Source: Terebella lapidaria
Lineage: Eukaryota; Annelida; Polychaeta; Terebellida; Terebellidae
Length of the DNA: 64,000 bases
Assembly: GCA_949152475.1 (NCBI GenBank)
Contig: OX424561.1
Location: forward strand, 43,800,802-43,864,801
Direction: 5' to 3'
Positions 8,954 through 19,378 of this stretch are shown piece by piece (position 1 is the stretch's first letter; each line of letters starts with the position of its first letter). A program made the position numbers and the translations under genes. The notes beneath the pieces were generated by a model. That model ran no database searches, was not told where the DNA came from, and saw nothing but the letters and a program-made list of their open reading frames with translations.

Positions 8954-9573
8954 TCCAACAAAATTTGTTCAATGTCGCTCATTGAATTTTTATTGCTGTT
9001 TTATGTTATGTGTTACTCTTACAATTATCTTGTGCCAGTGCATTTTTTATACTCTCCAAAACATACTTAGCCCGTGCCTAGCATATTGTAAGAGTCAAAA
9101 CACATTTATAAATATTTTATGAATATTTTGTTTTTCAGTTCATTTTAGTACATTTTGTTTTTATTTCATCGCATTTTATTTGAAGTCTCCTGAAGCAATG
9201 CAAGTCAATTTGACACATCTTCAGTTTCAAAAAAACAATTTCATGCCTAATAAAATCTCTGCCTAAGAATCTATTGCTGGAAAGCACCGCAGTAATACCA
9301 TTTTGAAAATACTTCCTTTCAGCATACTTCAAAAAATATAACTTCAAACGCTAATTATGTTTATCAATCAACTAACTGCTAATTGTTTTACTCAGTGTCA
9401 GATACGCATATAAGAAACAATTAAATTCACTAACTGTTAATTATCTATACTCAACATATGTCACTCTTCTTGGCAAACTGTTCTGGAAACTGCTAATTGA
9501 TTTGCTCAACCATTGGTAAACTGTTAATTGATTTACTCAAACAAAATTGACATTGGCACAAGCCAATATTTCC

Positions 9574-9581
9574 TATAAATA
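9574..9581 (+). promoter_or_regulatory. TATA box of PLE unit 3
   Basis: Same TATAAATA and surroundings as in unit 2. It lies in the 5' region directly downstream of unit 2, so it could also serve as the right-hand pseudo-LTR of that copy. Confidence 0.45.
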
Positions 9582-9611
9582 CTGCAACCACAGTAGGTTC
9601 TCTAGACTTCC

Positions 9612-9649
9612 GCACTTGACAAAGGATTCAACTCCGAAACCGGTCGTGC
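9612..9649 (+). ncRNA. Hammerhead-like ribozyme motif (unit 3)
   Basis: Identical to the motif of unit 2 (GCAC stem I, TTGACAA, GGA/TCC stem II, GAAA, C-G stem III, TC, GTGC). With two copies flanking unit 2, self-cleavage would release a unit-length RNA from a tandem transcript. Confidence 0.5.
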
Positions 9650-9666
9650 AACAGGCAGAGTACATT

Positions 9667-9751
9667 GTGAGTAACCTCTTTTATATTGTTTTGTATTATT
9701 TTGTTGTGTTTTAGATACTGGTCAGATTATTGACCATATCTTTGCATTCAG
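9667..9751 (+). other. Probable 5'-UTR intron of PLE unit 3
   Basis: Same GTGAGTAA donor and TTGCATTCAG acceptor as in unit 2, at the same offset from the ribozyme-like motif. Confidence 0.35.
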
Positions 9752-9882
9752 GTTTCTTCAAACGTTGTGTTCTCATTTTATACAATTGTTTTTATTGTTC
9801 ATAATTTTATCCTTTGGTTTTATCATCCAAATCAAACACGTTCTGGTTTTAATACTTTCAAAATTAATTGCTGAAACGTATC

Positions 9883-11586
9883 ATGGCTCTTTCTAAACCT
9901 CCTCACTTCCGTTCTTTTTACACTCTTCTTCAATGTTTTCACCACCTGTCACTAATGCTCCAGCAGTCTCAAGGCCAAGTCACCAGGGCTTTCAGTAAAA
10001 AACAACAACACCTGGATGACTTCATTAAACCTGCTTGTTCTGGTCCCCTAATCAAACAAAAAATCTCCAAAATTAATCAAAATTGGGTACAAAACGTGAC
10101 CAAACATTTGGTGGAACACTATGAGAGCTCAATTCAAAACCTTTTGGCCCACATTTCCTCTTTAGGTTTATCAGATTCGGACATTGCAAATTCGGTAGCT
10201 CTCGTCATTCAGCAGGCTAAATCTCATTTCGGCAAAAAACTTCAGGCTTCCACCATCCAGAAATTCAAAACCTCTACTCTTCCAAATTCCCCTATTCCAA
10301 ATTCTAACTCTCAATCAAAACCTCAGACTTGCGAGGTAAAAGGTCACAAACACCCACTTAGTAATTTCTTCCCATGTAATATATCCTATCGTGGTATGAG
10401 ATTCCCTAGCCTTGAGCACATCTATCAGTATCACAAAGCCCGGTACCATGACTGTCAACACCTAGCCAATCGGATCCTCAGGGCTCCCCATGCAGGAGTG
10501 GCCAAACGTTTGGCTAGTGAAATTCCTAGCCTGTCCCCATTCTGGCATAAAAGTAAAAATGGAATCATGCGTCAACTTCTTCAAGTTAAGTTTAATTCTT
10601 GCAAATTGTTCCGTGACACTCTGATGGGTCTTCCTGAAGGGTGTCACATTGTCCATCCAGTTCCTGACAGCCACTGGGGTGTTAACCGTCATGGTCAAGG
10701 CTCTAACTTCTTTGGCCGCCTCCTAATGGACCTAAAACGTGCCAACTCTCCTACTAACAATCCTAAACCCTCTCGCTCTTCACCTCCATCTTCAAATAAC
10801 ACCCCTCCCTCCACTTCTAACCGCTTCCAACTCCTTGATACCCTCTCTAACCCTCCTTGTCTATCATCATCTGATGACTGGCCACCTCTCTCTCGCTCTT
10901 CTCCTGATAACCGCCTTAGTGCCACGCCCAAACGGCGTCCGCGCTCTCCTTCTTCTCCTGAACTCTCACCCTCCTCTCTACCCAAAGGCAAACGCACTCG
11001 CTTTGTCTCTCCTAAAAACTCTCCTAACACCACTTTCCATGTCTCTCCTTCCACTATCAGAGGACCCAAAACTCTTTGGGCCCTTCCTAAACTAACCTCC
11101 TCCACTGTCATCCTCGGCTCTTCTAACCTTTCTCGCATCACCAAATCCCCTGTCAGTGATATCCAAGTTGTGTCTTATCCTGGAGCTTTGTTCAACCATC
11201 TAAGAATGATGTTCACGGCCTGTAAAAAATCATTTGATGCCCCCCAAAACTTAATCTTAAGTGTAGGCCTGAACAATCGAAGCTCCAAACCAAGTGTTAC
11301 TTCAATTCCAGAACTGAGGAATATGCTCAGCAGTGCTTTCCGAATCTTCCCCCACTCCAAAATTCTCATTCCAAAAATTAACTACTCAGACAATCTTCCG
11401 TCTGTAGAGAAACGCAACTTGGATATGATTAACAGGGCTTTGGATGACATGAGTTCACGTTTCAGCAATCTCACAGTTGTTAAACAGTTGGATCCAATCA
11501 AGTTTTCTACACAGACAGATAACATTCATTGGACTGAACAAACGGCCAATGAAATGTTGAAATTCTGGCTCAGTCATTTAAACTAA
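9883..11586 (+). CDS. PLE ORF1: NADAR + linker + SGNH domain (unit 3, 567 aa)
   Basis: Same ATG choice and domain order as unit 2. The linker lacks two residues (Val-Ser after NNTPPS) through a 6-bp difference inside a Ser/Pro-rich, repeat-prone stretch. All NADAR blocks (LSNFFP, PSLEH, DSHWG, NFFGRLLM) and SGNH blocks (GSSN, SYPGA, GLNN, DNIHW) are kept. A second open copy of such a specialised ORF argues for recent purifying selection or very recent duplication; the near identity favours recency. Confidence 0.82.
   Translation: MALSKPPHFRSFYTLLQCFHHLSLMLQQSQGQVTRAFSKKQQHLDDFIKPACSGPLIKQKISKINQNWVQNVTKHLVEHYESSIQNLLAHISSLGLSDSDIANSVALVIQQAKSHFGKKLQASTIQKFKTSTLPNSPIPNSNSQSKPQTCEVKGHKHPLSNFFPCNISYRGMRFPSLEHIYQYHKARYHDCQHLANRILRAPHAGVAKRLASEIPSLSPFWHKSKNGIMRQLLQVKFNSCKLFRDTLMGLPEGCHIVHPVPDSHWGVNRHGQGSNFFGRLLMDLKRANSPTNNPKPSRSSPPSSNNTPPSTSNRFQLLDTLSNPPCLSSSDDWPPLSRSSPDNRLSATPKRRPRSPSSPELSPSSLPKGKRTRFVSPKNSPNTTFHVSPSTIRGPKTLWALPKLTSSTVILGSSNLSRITKSPVSDIQVVSYPGALFNHLRMMFTACKKSFDAPQNLILSVGLNNRSSKPSVTSIPELRNMLSSAFRIFPHSKILIPKINYSDNLPSVEKRNLDMINRALDDMSSRFSNLTVVKQLDPIKFSTQTDNIHWTEQTANEMLKFWLSHLN
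11577..11583 (+). promoter_or_regulatory. Predicted -1 frameshift site T_TTA_AAC (unit 3)
   Basis: Conserved heptamer immediately before the ORF1 stop, in the same relative frames as the other units. Confidence 0.65.
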
Positions 11587-12947
11587 ATCATTCTGAGAGT
11601 CCACCGAACTCCAGTACGACTAATAATGTTGTAAACCTTTCCAAATTTACACTTTCGGACACACAAATCGCTCTTCTAAATCGTGGTTTGACATTTGTTC
11701 CCACACCCAAAATAACATTGGATCCAATTAAACAAGCTGTGCAAGATTTTGGTAGAAAACTCAAACTTCAAAATTATTTTTCTCACCGTCCAAATTCATT
11801 CACAAATAGATCAAAATTCACTCCAAAATCTACCTGGACTCCACCGAGTTCCATGATTGACGAGCCCGTTTTAGATTGCATTTCGGCAATATCTAAGGAA
11901 ATTGAAAACTTGAAAATTCAACCAGAAACCAAAAACCTAACAAAAATGGAATATAAAACTATAAAGAATTTACAAAATAACGTAGACTTGGTAATTAAAA
12001 AAGCAGATAAAGGTAGTGCAGTCGTAATTATGGATAGGCAAAATTATATTAATGAAGGCTTTCGTCAATTATACAATCCAGCTCATTACAGAGAAATTGA
12101 CACTCCTCTTTACCTAGAAAATTCAGCAAAAATAACAAAAATTTTAAAAGGATTACGCAATTCTGGATGCCTTTCTGAAAAAGTATTCCAATTTCTTTTA
12201 CCACCAGAACGCCCTCGTCAAAGAAGATTTTATATGCTACCTAAAATTCATAAACCCAAAGACTCCTGGCCAATTCCAAATGTAATGCCTCCAGGGCGCC
12301 CAATTGTTTCGGACTGCAGCAGTGAATCTGAAAAAGTAGCTATGTATATTGATTCATATATAAAAGATCAAGCAAATAAGCATCCGTCATATATAAAAAA
12401 CACGTATGACTTTTTAGATAAAGTTAGAGGGCTTGAACTAGATCCAAATTCTTTACTAATCACTTTAGATGTTGAAAGTATGTATACTAATATAAATCAT
12501 GAAGAAGGTATCCAAGCAATTAAAAATGCATTCCCGACTTTGGCAAACAATGAACTATTCAAAGGTATAATAGAATTATTGGAAATTTCACTTAAATGTA
12601 ATGACTTTGAATTTGACGGTAAGACATTCCTACAAGTTTCAGGCACAGCCATGGGTCAGAAATATGCACCTCATTATGCAGATATTTATATGGCTGAATT
12701 TGAAAAGCAAGCTTTACAAAAGTGTCCATTCAAACCAGATTGCTATTATAGGTATTTAGATGACATTTTCCTCATTTGGCCACATGGCATTTCCAAATTT
12801 CACCAGTTTCTCGAAATTTTCAATTCTCATAGGGCATCAATCAACTTCTTGGATCCAATCAAGTTTTCTACACAGACAGATAACATTCATTGGACTGAAC
12901 AAACGGCCAATGAAATGTTGAAATTCTGGCTCAGTCATTTAAACTAA
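11583..12947 (+). pseudogene. Truncated PLE ORF2 fused in frame to an ORF1 tail (units 3/4 junction)
   Basis: The RT is normal through LDVESMYTNI, GTAMGQKYAPH and YLDDIF to HRASINF. There the sequence jumps to LDPIKFSTQTDNIHW, the C-terminal end of ORF1 from the next copy, and keeps the frame to the ORF1 stop. The product would be an RT palm without thumb or nuclease, carrying the last SGNH block. It is the by-product of a 5'-truncated insertion or recombination and unlikely to have a function, though the in-frame join is noteworthy. Confidence 0.75.
12938..12944 (+). promoter_or_regulatory. Predicted -1 frameshift site T_TTA_AAC (unit 4)
   Basis: Conserved heptamer before the ORF1-tail stop. 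In this copy the upstream zero frame is the truncated RT of unit 3. Confidence 0.55.
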
Positions 12948-15226
12948 ATCATTCTGAGAGTCCACCGAACTCCAGTACGACTAATAATGTTGTAAACCTT
13001 TCCAAATTTACACTTTCGGACACACAAATCGCTCTTCTAAATCGTGGTTTGACATTTGTTCCCACACCCAAAATAACATTGGATCCAATTAAACAAGCTG
13101 TGCAAGATTTTGGTAGAAAACTCAAACTTCAAAATTATTTTTCTCACCGTCCAAATTCATTCACAAATAGATCAAAATTCACTCCAAAATCTACCTGGAC
13201 TCCACCCAGTTCCATGATTGACAAGCCTGTTTTAGATTGCATTTCGGCAATATCTAAAGAAATTGAAAATCTGAAAATTCAACCAGAAACCAAAAACCTA
13301 ACGAAAATGGAGTATAAAACTATAAAGGATTTACAAAATAACGTAGACTTGGTAATCAAAAAAGCAGATAAAGGTAGTGCAGTCGTAATTATGGATAGGC
13401 AAAATTATATTAATGAAGGCCTTCGTCAATTATACAATCCAGCTCATTACAGAGAAATTGACACTCCTCTTTACCTAGAAAATTCAGAAAAAATAACAAA
13501 AATTTTAAAAGGATTACGCAGTTCTGGATGCCTTTCTGAAAAAGTATTCCAATTTCTTTTACCACCAGAACGCCCTCGTCAAAGAAGATTTTATATGCTA
13601 CCTAAAATTCATAAACCCAAAGACTCCTGGCCAATTCCAAATGTAATGCCTCCAGGGCGCCCAATTGTTTCTGACTGCAGCAGTGAATCTGAAAATGTAG
13701 CTATGTATATTGATTCATATATAAAAGATCAAGCAAACAAGCATCCGTCATATATCAAAAACACGTATGACTTTTTAGATAAAGTTAGAGGGCTTGAACT
13801 AGATCCAAATTCTTTACTAATCACTTTAGATGTTGAAAGTATGTATACTAATATAAATCATGAAGAAGGTATCCAAGCAATTAAAAATGCATTCCCGACT
13901 CTGAAAAACAATGAACTATTCAAAGGTATAATAGAATTATTGGAAATTTCACTTAAATGTAATGACTTTGAATTTGACGGTAAGACATTCCTACAAGTTT
14001 CAGGCACAGCCATGGGTCAGAAATATGCACCTCATTATGCAGATATTTATATGGCTGAATTTGAAAAGCAAGCTTTACAAAAGTGTCCATTCAAACCAGA
14101 TTGCTATTATAGGTATTTAGATGACATTTTCCTCATTTGGCCACATGGCATTTCCAAATTTTACCAGTTTCTCGAAATTTTCAATTCTCATAGGGCATCA
14201 ATCAAATTCAAAGCTGAAATTAGTACTGATTCAGTTAATTTTCTGGATACTACTTTGTTCAGGAGCAAAGAAAACACATTAGAAGCAAAAGTTTTCTTCA
14301 AACCAACGGATACTCATCAGTTGCTGCATAAGCTCTCTTTTCATCCAAAGCACACTTATAAAGGACTAATCAAGTCCCAAGTTTTTCGATTTTTCCAAAT
14401 TTGCTCGTACCCAGATGATGTTGAATCAGCTTGCCAAACATTATTCAAGGCACTTTCGAAACGTAACTATTCAAAACGTTGGCTTTGCAAAATAAAGAAT
14501 GAAACATTGAGAATTCTAAACAGTGAGGAAAGGCTAGGTGCTGATTTTCAATTGCCCACTTCCAGCTCATCTGGCTCAAAACCCTGTAATTCTAGACTAT
14601 GTCAAACATGTCATTTAGTTCCAAATTGTCAAAATTTCTCAGGATCAGTTTTTGAACAAACCTACTCAATCAACTCAGCTTTGGATTGCAACTCAGAAAA
14701 TATAATTTATCTATACACTTGTAAGCTTTGCGAAAAACAATATGTAGGTGAAACCGGTAAATCACTCAAATTCAGAAACAATCGTCACCGTGCTGCAATA
14801 ACTAGCTGCAATGAGGAAAATGCATTATACAGTCATCTATCTAAATTTCACAGCAAAACTGAATTTTCCATCGAATGTTTTTCTCTTTTACCAATTGAAC
14901 AGGTTTCCGATCTTAGTGATGAACTTTTAAACAAACAATGGCGACTTGAAAGGGAATATTGTTGGATTGATACTCTAGGCACTTTCGAACCTCATGGCCT
15001 CAACGTTCAAAAATTTACAAAGTATGACCCTCTGAACAAAAGTAAAAATAAATTCGACCTGGTGTATATAGTACCCTTCTCAAAAACAGGTGCTCTTTCG
15101 GCCCAAATTGTTAAAAAGCATATGAAACAACTCAACAAAAATACTGATGGTGATATTAAAATAGCAACAGCTTACAAGAAGCATCAAAATCTTAAAGAAC
15201 TTTTAGTCAGAAGCAAACTTAAATAA
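12944..15226 (+). CDS. PLE ORF2: Penelope-type RT + GIY-YIG endonuclease (unit 4, second subfamily)
   Basis: Open over the full length, with every RT motif (LDVESMYTNI, GTAMGQKYAPH, YRYLDDIF), the KPTDTHQLLH thumb, the Cys segment (CNSRLCQTC) and the nuclease residues intact. It differs from unit 2 at about twenty residues. That an older-subfamily ORF2 is still open suggests it was inserted relatively recently by an active element. Without its own ORF1 N-terminus or promoter it is probably not autonomous. Confidence 0.85.
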   Translation, partial: LNHSESPPNSSTTNNVVNLSKFTLSDTQIALLNRGLTFVPTPKITLDPIKQAVQDFGRKLKLQNYFSHRPNSFTNRSKFTPKSTWTPPSSMIDKPVLDCISAISKEIENLKIQPETKNLTKMEYKTIKDLQNNVDLVIKKADKGSAVVIMDRQNYINEGLRQLYNPAHYREIDTPLYLENSEKITKILKGLRSSGCLSEKVFQFLLPPERPRQRRFYMLPKIHKPKDSWPIPNVMPPGRPIVSDCSSESENVAMYIDSYIKDQANKHPSYIKNTYDFLDKVRGLELDPNSLLITLDVESMYTNINHEEGIQAIKNAFPTLKNNELFKGIIELLEISLKCNDFEFDGKTFLQVSGTAMGQKYAPHYADIYMAEFEKQALQKCPFKPDCYYRYLDDIFLIWPHGISKFYQFLEIFNSHRASIKFKAEISTDSVNFLDTTLFRSKENTLEAKVFFKPTDTHQLLHKLSFHPKHTYKGLIKSQVFRFFQICSYPDDVESACQTLFKALSKRNYSKRWLCKIKNETLRILNSEERLGADFQLPTSSSSGSKPCNSRLCQTCHLVPNCQNFSGSVFEQTYSINSALDCNSENIIYLYTCKLCEKQYVGETGKSLKFRNNRHRAAITSCNEENALYSHLSKFHSKTEFSIECFSLLPIEQVSDLSDELLNKQWRLEREYCWIDTLGTFEPHGLNVQKFTKYDPLNKSKNKFDLVYIVPFSKTGALSAQIVKKHMKQLNKNTDGDIKIATAYKKHQNLKELLVRSKLK

Positions 15227-15340
15227 TCCAACAAAATTTGTTCAATGTCGCTCATTGAATTTTTATTGCTTTTACTGTTTCATGTTATGTGTTACTCTTA
15301 CAATTATCTTGTGCCAGTGCATTTTTTATACTCTCCAAAA

Positions 15341-15377
15341 CATACATACATACATACATACATACATACATACATAC
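15341..15377 (+). repeat. (CATA)n tail of PLE unit 4
   Basis: About nine CATA repeats follow the conserved 3' end CTCTCCAAAA. The same tail, shorter, ends units 5 and 6, showing the natural 3' terminus of the second subfamily; units 1 and 2 keep only CATAC before the next unit. Confidence 0.85.
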
Positions 15378-15871
15378 TAACCTCCTCCACTGTCGTCCTC
15401 GGCTCTTCTAACCTCTCTCGCATCACCAAATCCCCCGTCGGTGATATCCAAGTTGTGTCTTATCCTGGAGCTTTGTTCAACCATCTCAGAATGATGTTCA
15501 CGGCCTGTAAAAAAACATTTGATGCCCCCAAAAACTTAATCTTAAGTGTAGGCCTGAACAATCGAAGCTCCAAACCAAGTGTTACTTCAATTCCAGAGCT
15601 GAGGAATATGCTCAGCAGTGCTTTCCGAATCTTCCCCCACTCCAAAATTCTTATTCCAAAAATTAACTACTCAGACAATCTTCCGTCTGTAGAGAAACGC
15701 AACTTGGATATGATTAACAGGGCTTTAGATGACATGAGTTCAGGTTTCAGCAATCTCACAGTTGTTAAACAATTGGATCCAATCAGGTTCTCTACACAGC
15801 CAGATAACATTCATTGGACTGAACAAACGGCCAATGAAATGTTGAAATGCTGGCTCAGTCATTTAAACTAA
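15378..15871 (+). pseudogene. PLE ORF1 fragment: SGNH domain only (unit 5)
   Basis: Holds LTSSTVVLGSSNLSR through DNIHW to the normal stop, that is, almost exactly the SGNH module without NADAR domain or linker. The catalytic Ser, Gly, Asn, Asp and His blocks remain. No native start. Confidence 0.75.
15862..15868 (+). promoter_or_regulatory. Predicted -1 frameshift site T_TTA_AAC (unit 5)
   Basis: The heptamer is kept although the ORF2 downstream is broken. In this copy alone, a substitution creates an ATG in the ORF2 frame 15 bp upstream of the heptamer. Confidence 0.55.
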
Positions 15872-18146
15872 ATCATTCTGAGAGTCCACCGAACTCCAGT
15901 ACGACTAATAATGTTGTAAACCTTTCCAAATTTCCACTTTCGGACACACAAATCGCTCTTCTAAATCGTGGTTTGACTTTTGTTCCCACACCCAAAATAA
16001 CATTGGATCCAATTGAACAAGCTGTGCAAGATTTTGGTAGAAAACTCAAACTTCAAAATTATTTTTCTCACCGTCCAAATTCATTTACAAATAGATCAAA
16101 ATTCACTCCATAATCTACCTGGACTCCACCCAGTTCCATGATTGACAAGCCTGTTTTAGATTGCATTTCGGCAATATCTAAAGAAATTGAAAATGTGAAA
16201 ATTCAACCAGAAACCAGAAACCTAACGAAAATGGAATATAAAACTATAAAAGATTTACAATATAACGTAGACTTGGTAATCAAAAAAGCAGATAAAGGTA
16301 GTGCAGTCATAATTATGGATAGGCAAAATTATATTAATGAAGGCCTTCGTCAATTATACAATCCAGCTCATTACAGAGAAATTGACACTCCTCTTTACCC
16401 AGAAAATTCAGAAAAAATAACAAAAATTTTAAAAGGATTACGCAGTTCTGGATGCCTTTCTGAAAAAGTATTCCAATTTCTTTTACCACCAGAACGCCCT
16501 CGTCAAAGAAGATTTTATATGCTACCTAAAATTCATAAACCCAAAGACTCCTGGCCAATTCCAAATGTAATGCCTCCAGGGCGCCCAATTGTATCTGACT
16601 GCAGCAGTGAATCTGAAAAAGTAGCTATGTATATTGATTCATATATAAAAGATCAAGCAAATAAGCATCCGTCATATATAAAAAAAACACGTATGACTTT
16701 TTAGATAAAGTTAGAGGGCTTGAACTAGATCCAAATTCGTTACTAATCACTTTAGATGTTGAAAGTATGTATACTAATATAAATCATGAAGAAGGTATCC
16801 AAGCAATTAAAAATGCATTCCCGACTCTGAAAAACAATGAACTATTCAAAGGTATAATAGAATTATTGGCAATTTCACTTAAATGTAATGACTTTGAATT
16901 TGACGGTAAGACATTCCTACAAGTTTCAGGTACAGCCATGGGTCAGAAATATGCACCTCATTATGCAGATATTTATATGGCTGAATTTGAAAAGCAAGCA
17001 TTACAAAAGTGTCCATTCCAACCAGATTGCTATTATAGGTATTTAGATGACATTTTCCTCATTTGGCCACACGGCATTTCCAAATTTAATCAGGTTCTCG
17101 TAAATATTCAATTCTCATAGGGCATCAATCAAGTTCAAAGCTGAAATTAGTACTGATTCAGTTAATTTTCTGGATACTACTTTGTTCAGGAGCAAAGAAA
17201 ACACATTAGAAGCAAAAGTTTTCTTCAAACCAACGGATACTCATCAGTTGCTGCATAAGCTCTCTTTTCATCCAAAGCACACTTATAAAGGACTAACCAA
17301 GTTTTTCGATTTTTCCAAATTTGCTCATATCCAGATGATGTTGAATCAGCTTGCCAAACATTATTCAAGGCACTTTCGAAACGTAACTATTCAAAACGTT
17401 GGCTTCGCAAAATAAAGAATGAAACATTGAGAATTCTAAACAGTGAGGAAAGGCTAGGTGCTGATTTTCAATTGCCCACTTCCAGCTCATCTGGCTCAAA
17501 ACCTTGTAATTCTAGACTATGTCAAACATGTCATTTAATTCCAAATTGCCAAAATTTCTCAGGATCAGTTTTTGAACAAACCTACTCAATCAACTCAGCT
17601 TTGGATTGCAACTCAGAAAGTATAATTTATCTATACACTTGTAAGCTTTGCGAAAAACAATATGTAGGTGAAACCGGTAAATCACTCAAATTCAGAAACA
17701 ATCGTCACCGTGCTGCAATAACTAGCTGCAATGAGGAAAATGCATTATACAGTCATCTATCTAAATTTCACAGCAAAACTGAATTTTCCATCGATTGTTT
17801 CTCTCTTTTACCAATTGAACAGGTTTCCGGTCTTGGTGATGAACTTTTAAACAAACAATGGCGACTTGAAAGGGAATATTGTTGGATTGATACTTTAGGC
17901 ACTTTCGAACCTCATGGCCTCAACGTTCAAAAATTTACAAAGTATGACCCTTTGAACAAAAGTAAAAATAAATTCGACGTGGTGTATATAGTACCCTTCT
18001 CAAAAACAGGTGCTCTTTCGGCCCAAATTGTTAAAAAGCATATGAAACAACTCAACAAAAATACTGATGGTGATATTAAAATAGCAACAGCTTACAAGAA
18101 GCATCAAAATCTTAAAGAACTTTTAGTCAGAAGCAGACTTAAATAA
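15868..18146 (+). pseudogene. Broken PLE ORF2 (unit 5)
   Basis: The reading frame is split into five pieces, but all segments of the RT-GIY-YIG protein can be followed in order: LLNRGLTFVPTPK, KKADKGSA, FYMLPKIHKP, MYTNINHEEG, YLDDIF, KPTDTHQLLH, CNSRLCQTC, YVGETG and GLNVQ. The C-terminal 239 residues (Cys segment and nuclease) form one open block. Non-functional as a whole. Confidence 0.8.
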
Positions 18147-18271
18147 TCCAACAAAATTTGTTCAATGTCGCTCATTGAATTTCTATTGCTATTTTATGTT
18201 ATGTGTTACTCTTACAATTATCTTGTGCCAGTGCATTTTTTATTCTCTCCAAAACATACATACATACATAC

Positions 18272-18840
18272 AAAACCTGCAGACAATTTTGTATGGAGCG
18301 ATACATACTGGTGGGATAGCATTGTCATCGTCCGATATGTCCGAGATGATTGCAGAAGTTCCCGGTCGGTCACTGCCCCTGCTTTGTTCAAGAAAGGGCC
18401 GGTAATTCCCGCTCATCCAAATCTTCCACATCAGCTGCAGATTGACCAATTAAACAGATATATGGGTTGAACTGAAAAGCCTGGCAATGAATTTTGGCTT
18501 AATTTTATTAGTTTTTTGTGATAGAATTAAAACTCATATTCTAATTTGAAACATAAAAGCTCGATATTTAAATGTATATCGCAAGTCAAATGCACGACCT
18601 AACGAAGGAAATGCAATATTGATGAGTGATGACAATTGATTCAAGGTAAACTTATACATAGAGATCCTATTTACCGAATCAGCAAATTTCCCCTTTCATC
18701 AACAAAACTGGATTTAACCGTTGATATTATCGCTTTGGGTGGTTCATTCGTATGTGAAGCAAAGATGGTAGAGAGACATCCTTGGGTGAAGGTCGGGTTG
18801 ACACTTATTCAGGTTTGCGCTCCGAAGCGCGCCAACGACT
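18272..18840. other. Non-PLE segment A (duplicated flank)
   Basis: Unrelated to the element. It is nearly identical to the start of the segment after unit 6 (21732 onward), from AAAACCTGCAGACAATTTTG to GAAGCGCGCCAACGACT. It contains no supported gene. Relative to the other copy it lacks about 422 bp at its right end, including the first part of the next ORF1 fragment. Confidence 0.7.
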
Positions 18841-19378
18841 TCCCACTATCAGAGGGCCCTAAACTCTTTGGGCCCTTCCTAAACTAACCTCCACCACTGT
18901 CGTCCTCGGCTCTTCTAACCTCTCTCGCATCACCATATCCCCCGTCAATGATATCCAAGTTGTGTCTTATCCTGGAGCTTTGTTCAAACATCTCAGAATG
19001 ATGTTCACGGCCTGTAAAAAGTCATTTGATGCCCCCAAAAACTTAATCTTAAGTGTTGGCCAGAACAATCGAAGCTCCAAACCAAGTATTACTTCAATTC
19101 CAGAGCTGAGGAATATGCTCAGCAGTGCTTTCCGAATCTTCCCCCACTCCAAAATTCTTAATCCAAAAATTAACTACTCAGACAATCTTCCGTCTGTAGA
19201 GAAACGCAACTTGGATATGATTCACATGGCTTTGGATGACATGAGTTCACGTTTCAGTAATCTCACAGTTGTTAAACAGTTGGATCCAATAAAGTTCTCT
19301 ACACAACCAGATAACATTCATTGGACTGAACAAACGGCCAATGAAATGTTGAAATTCTGGCTCAGTCATTTAAACTAA
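18841..19378 (+). pseudogene. PLE ORF1 fragment: SGNH domain (unit 6)
   Basis: Carries the end of the linker and the SGNH module to the usual stop; interrupted near its left end. Compared with units 1-3 the GLNN block reads GQNN, shared with unit 7. Confidence 0.7.
19369..19375 (+). promoter_or_regulatory. Predicted -1 frameshift site T_TTA_AAC (unit 6)
   Basis: Conserved heptamer before the ORF1 stop. Confidence 0.5.

Larger units (their letters stand above)
4148..9065 (+). mobile_element. Penelope-like element, unit 2 (complete)
   Basis: The only copy in the window with everything: a long 5' region (about 815 bp) with TATA box, hammerhead-like motif and probable intron, then ORF1, frameshift site, ORF2 and a short 3' UTR. 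Boundaries are set by the repeat period: each feature recurs 4,918 bp after its partner in unit 1 and 4,918 bp before its partner at the start of unit 3. The 3' end (CTCTCCAAAACATAC) joins directly to the 5' region of unit 3, the tandem organisation typical of PLEs, where the downstream copy's start acts as a pseudo-LTR. Both long ORFs are open, so it may be competent. Confidence 0.85.
9066..12848 (+). mobile_element. Penelope-like element, unit 3 (3'-truncated)
   Basis: Complete 5' region and ORF1, nearly identical to unit 2, with a 6-bp in-frame difference in the ORF1 linker (two residues shorter). It breaks off in ORF2 just after the YLDD region, where it is joined directly to the tail of another unit's ORF1. 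About the last 340 codons of ORF2, including the nuclease, are lost. Confidence 0.85.
12849..15377 (+). mobile_element. Penelope-like element, unit 4 (5'-truncated)
   Basis: Begins in the last 33 codons of ORF1 and continues through slippery site, full ORF2, 3' UTR and a (CATA)n tail. Many silent and some coding differences (for example LKNNELF instead of LANNELF) separate it from units 1-3 and link it to units 5-7, so the array contains two subfamilies. Confidence 0.82.
15378..18271 (+). mobile_element. Penelope-like element, unit 5 (5'-truncated, decayed)
   Basis: Starts at the SGNH block I of ORF1, right after the tail of unit 4, and runs to its own 3' end with a short (CATA)n tail. ORF2 is interrupted in about four places. 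Second subfamily. Confidence 0.82.
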
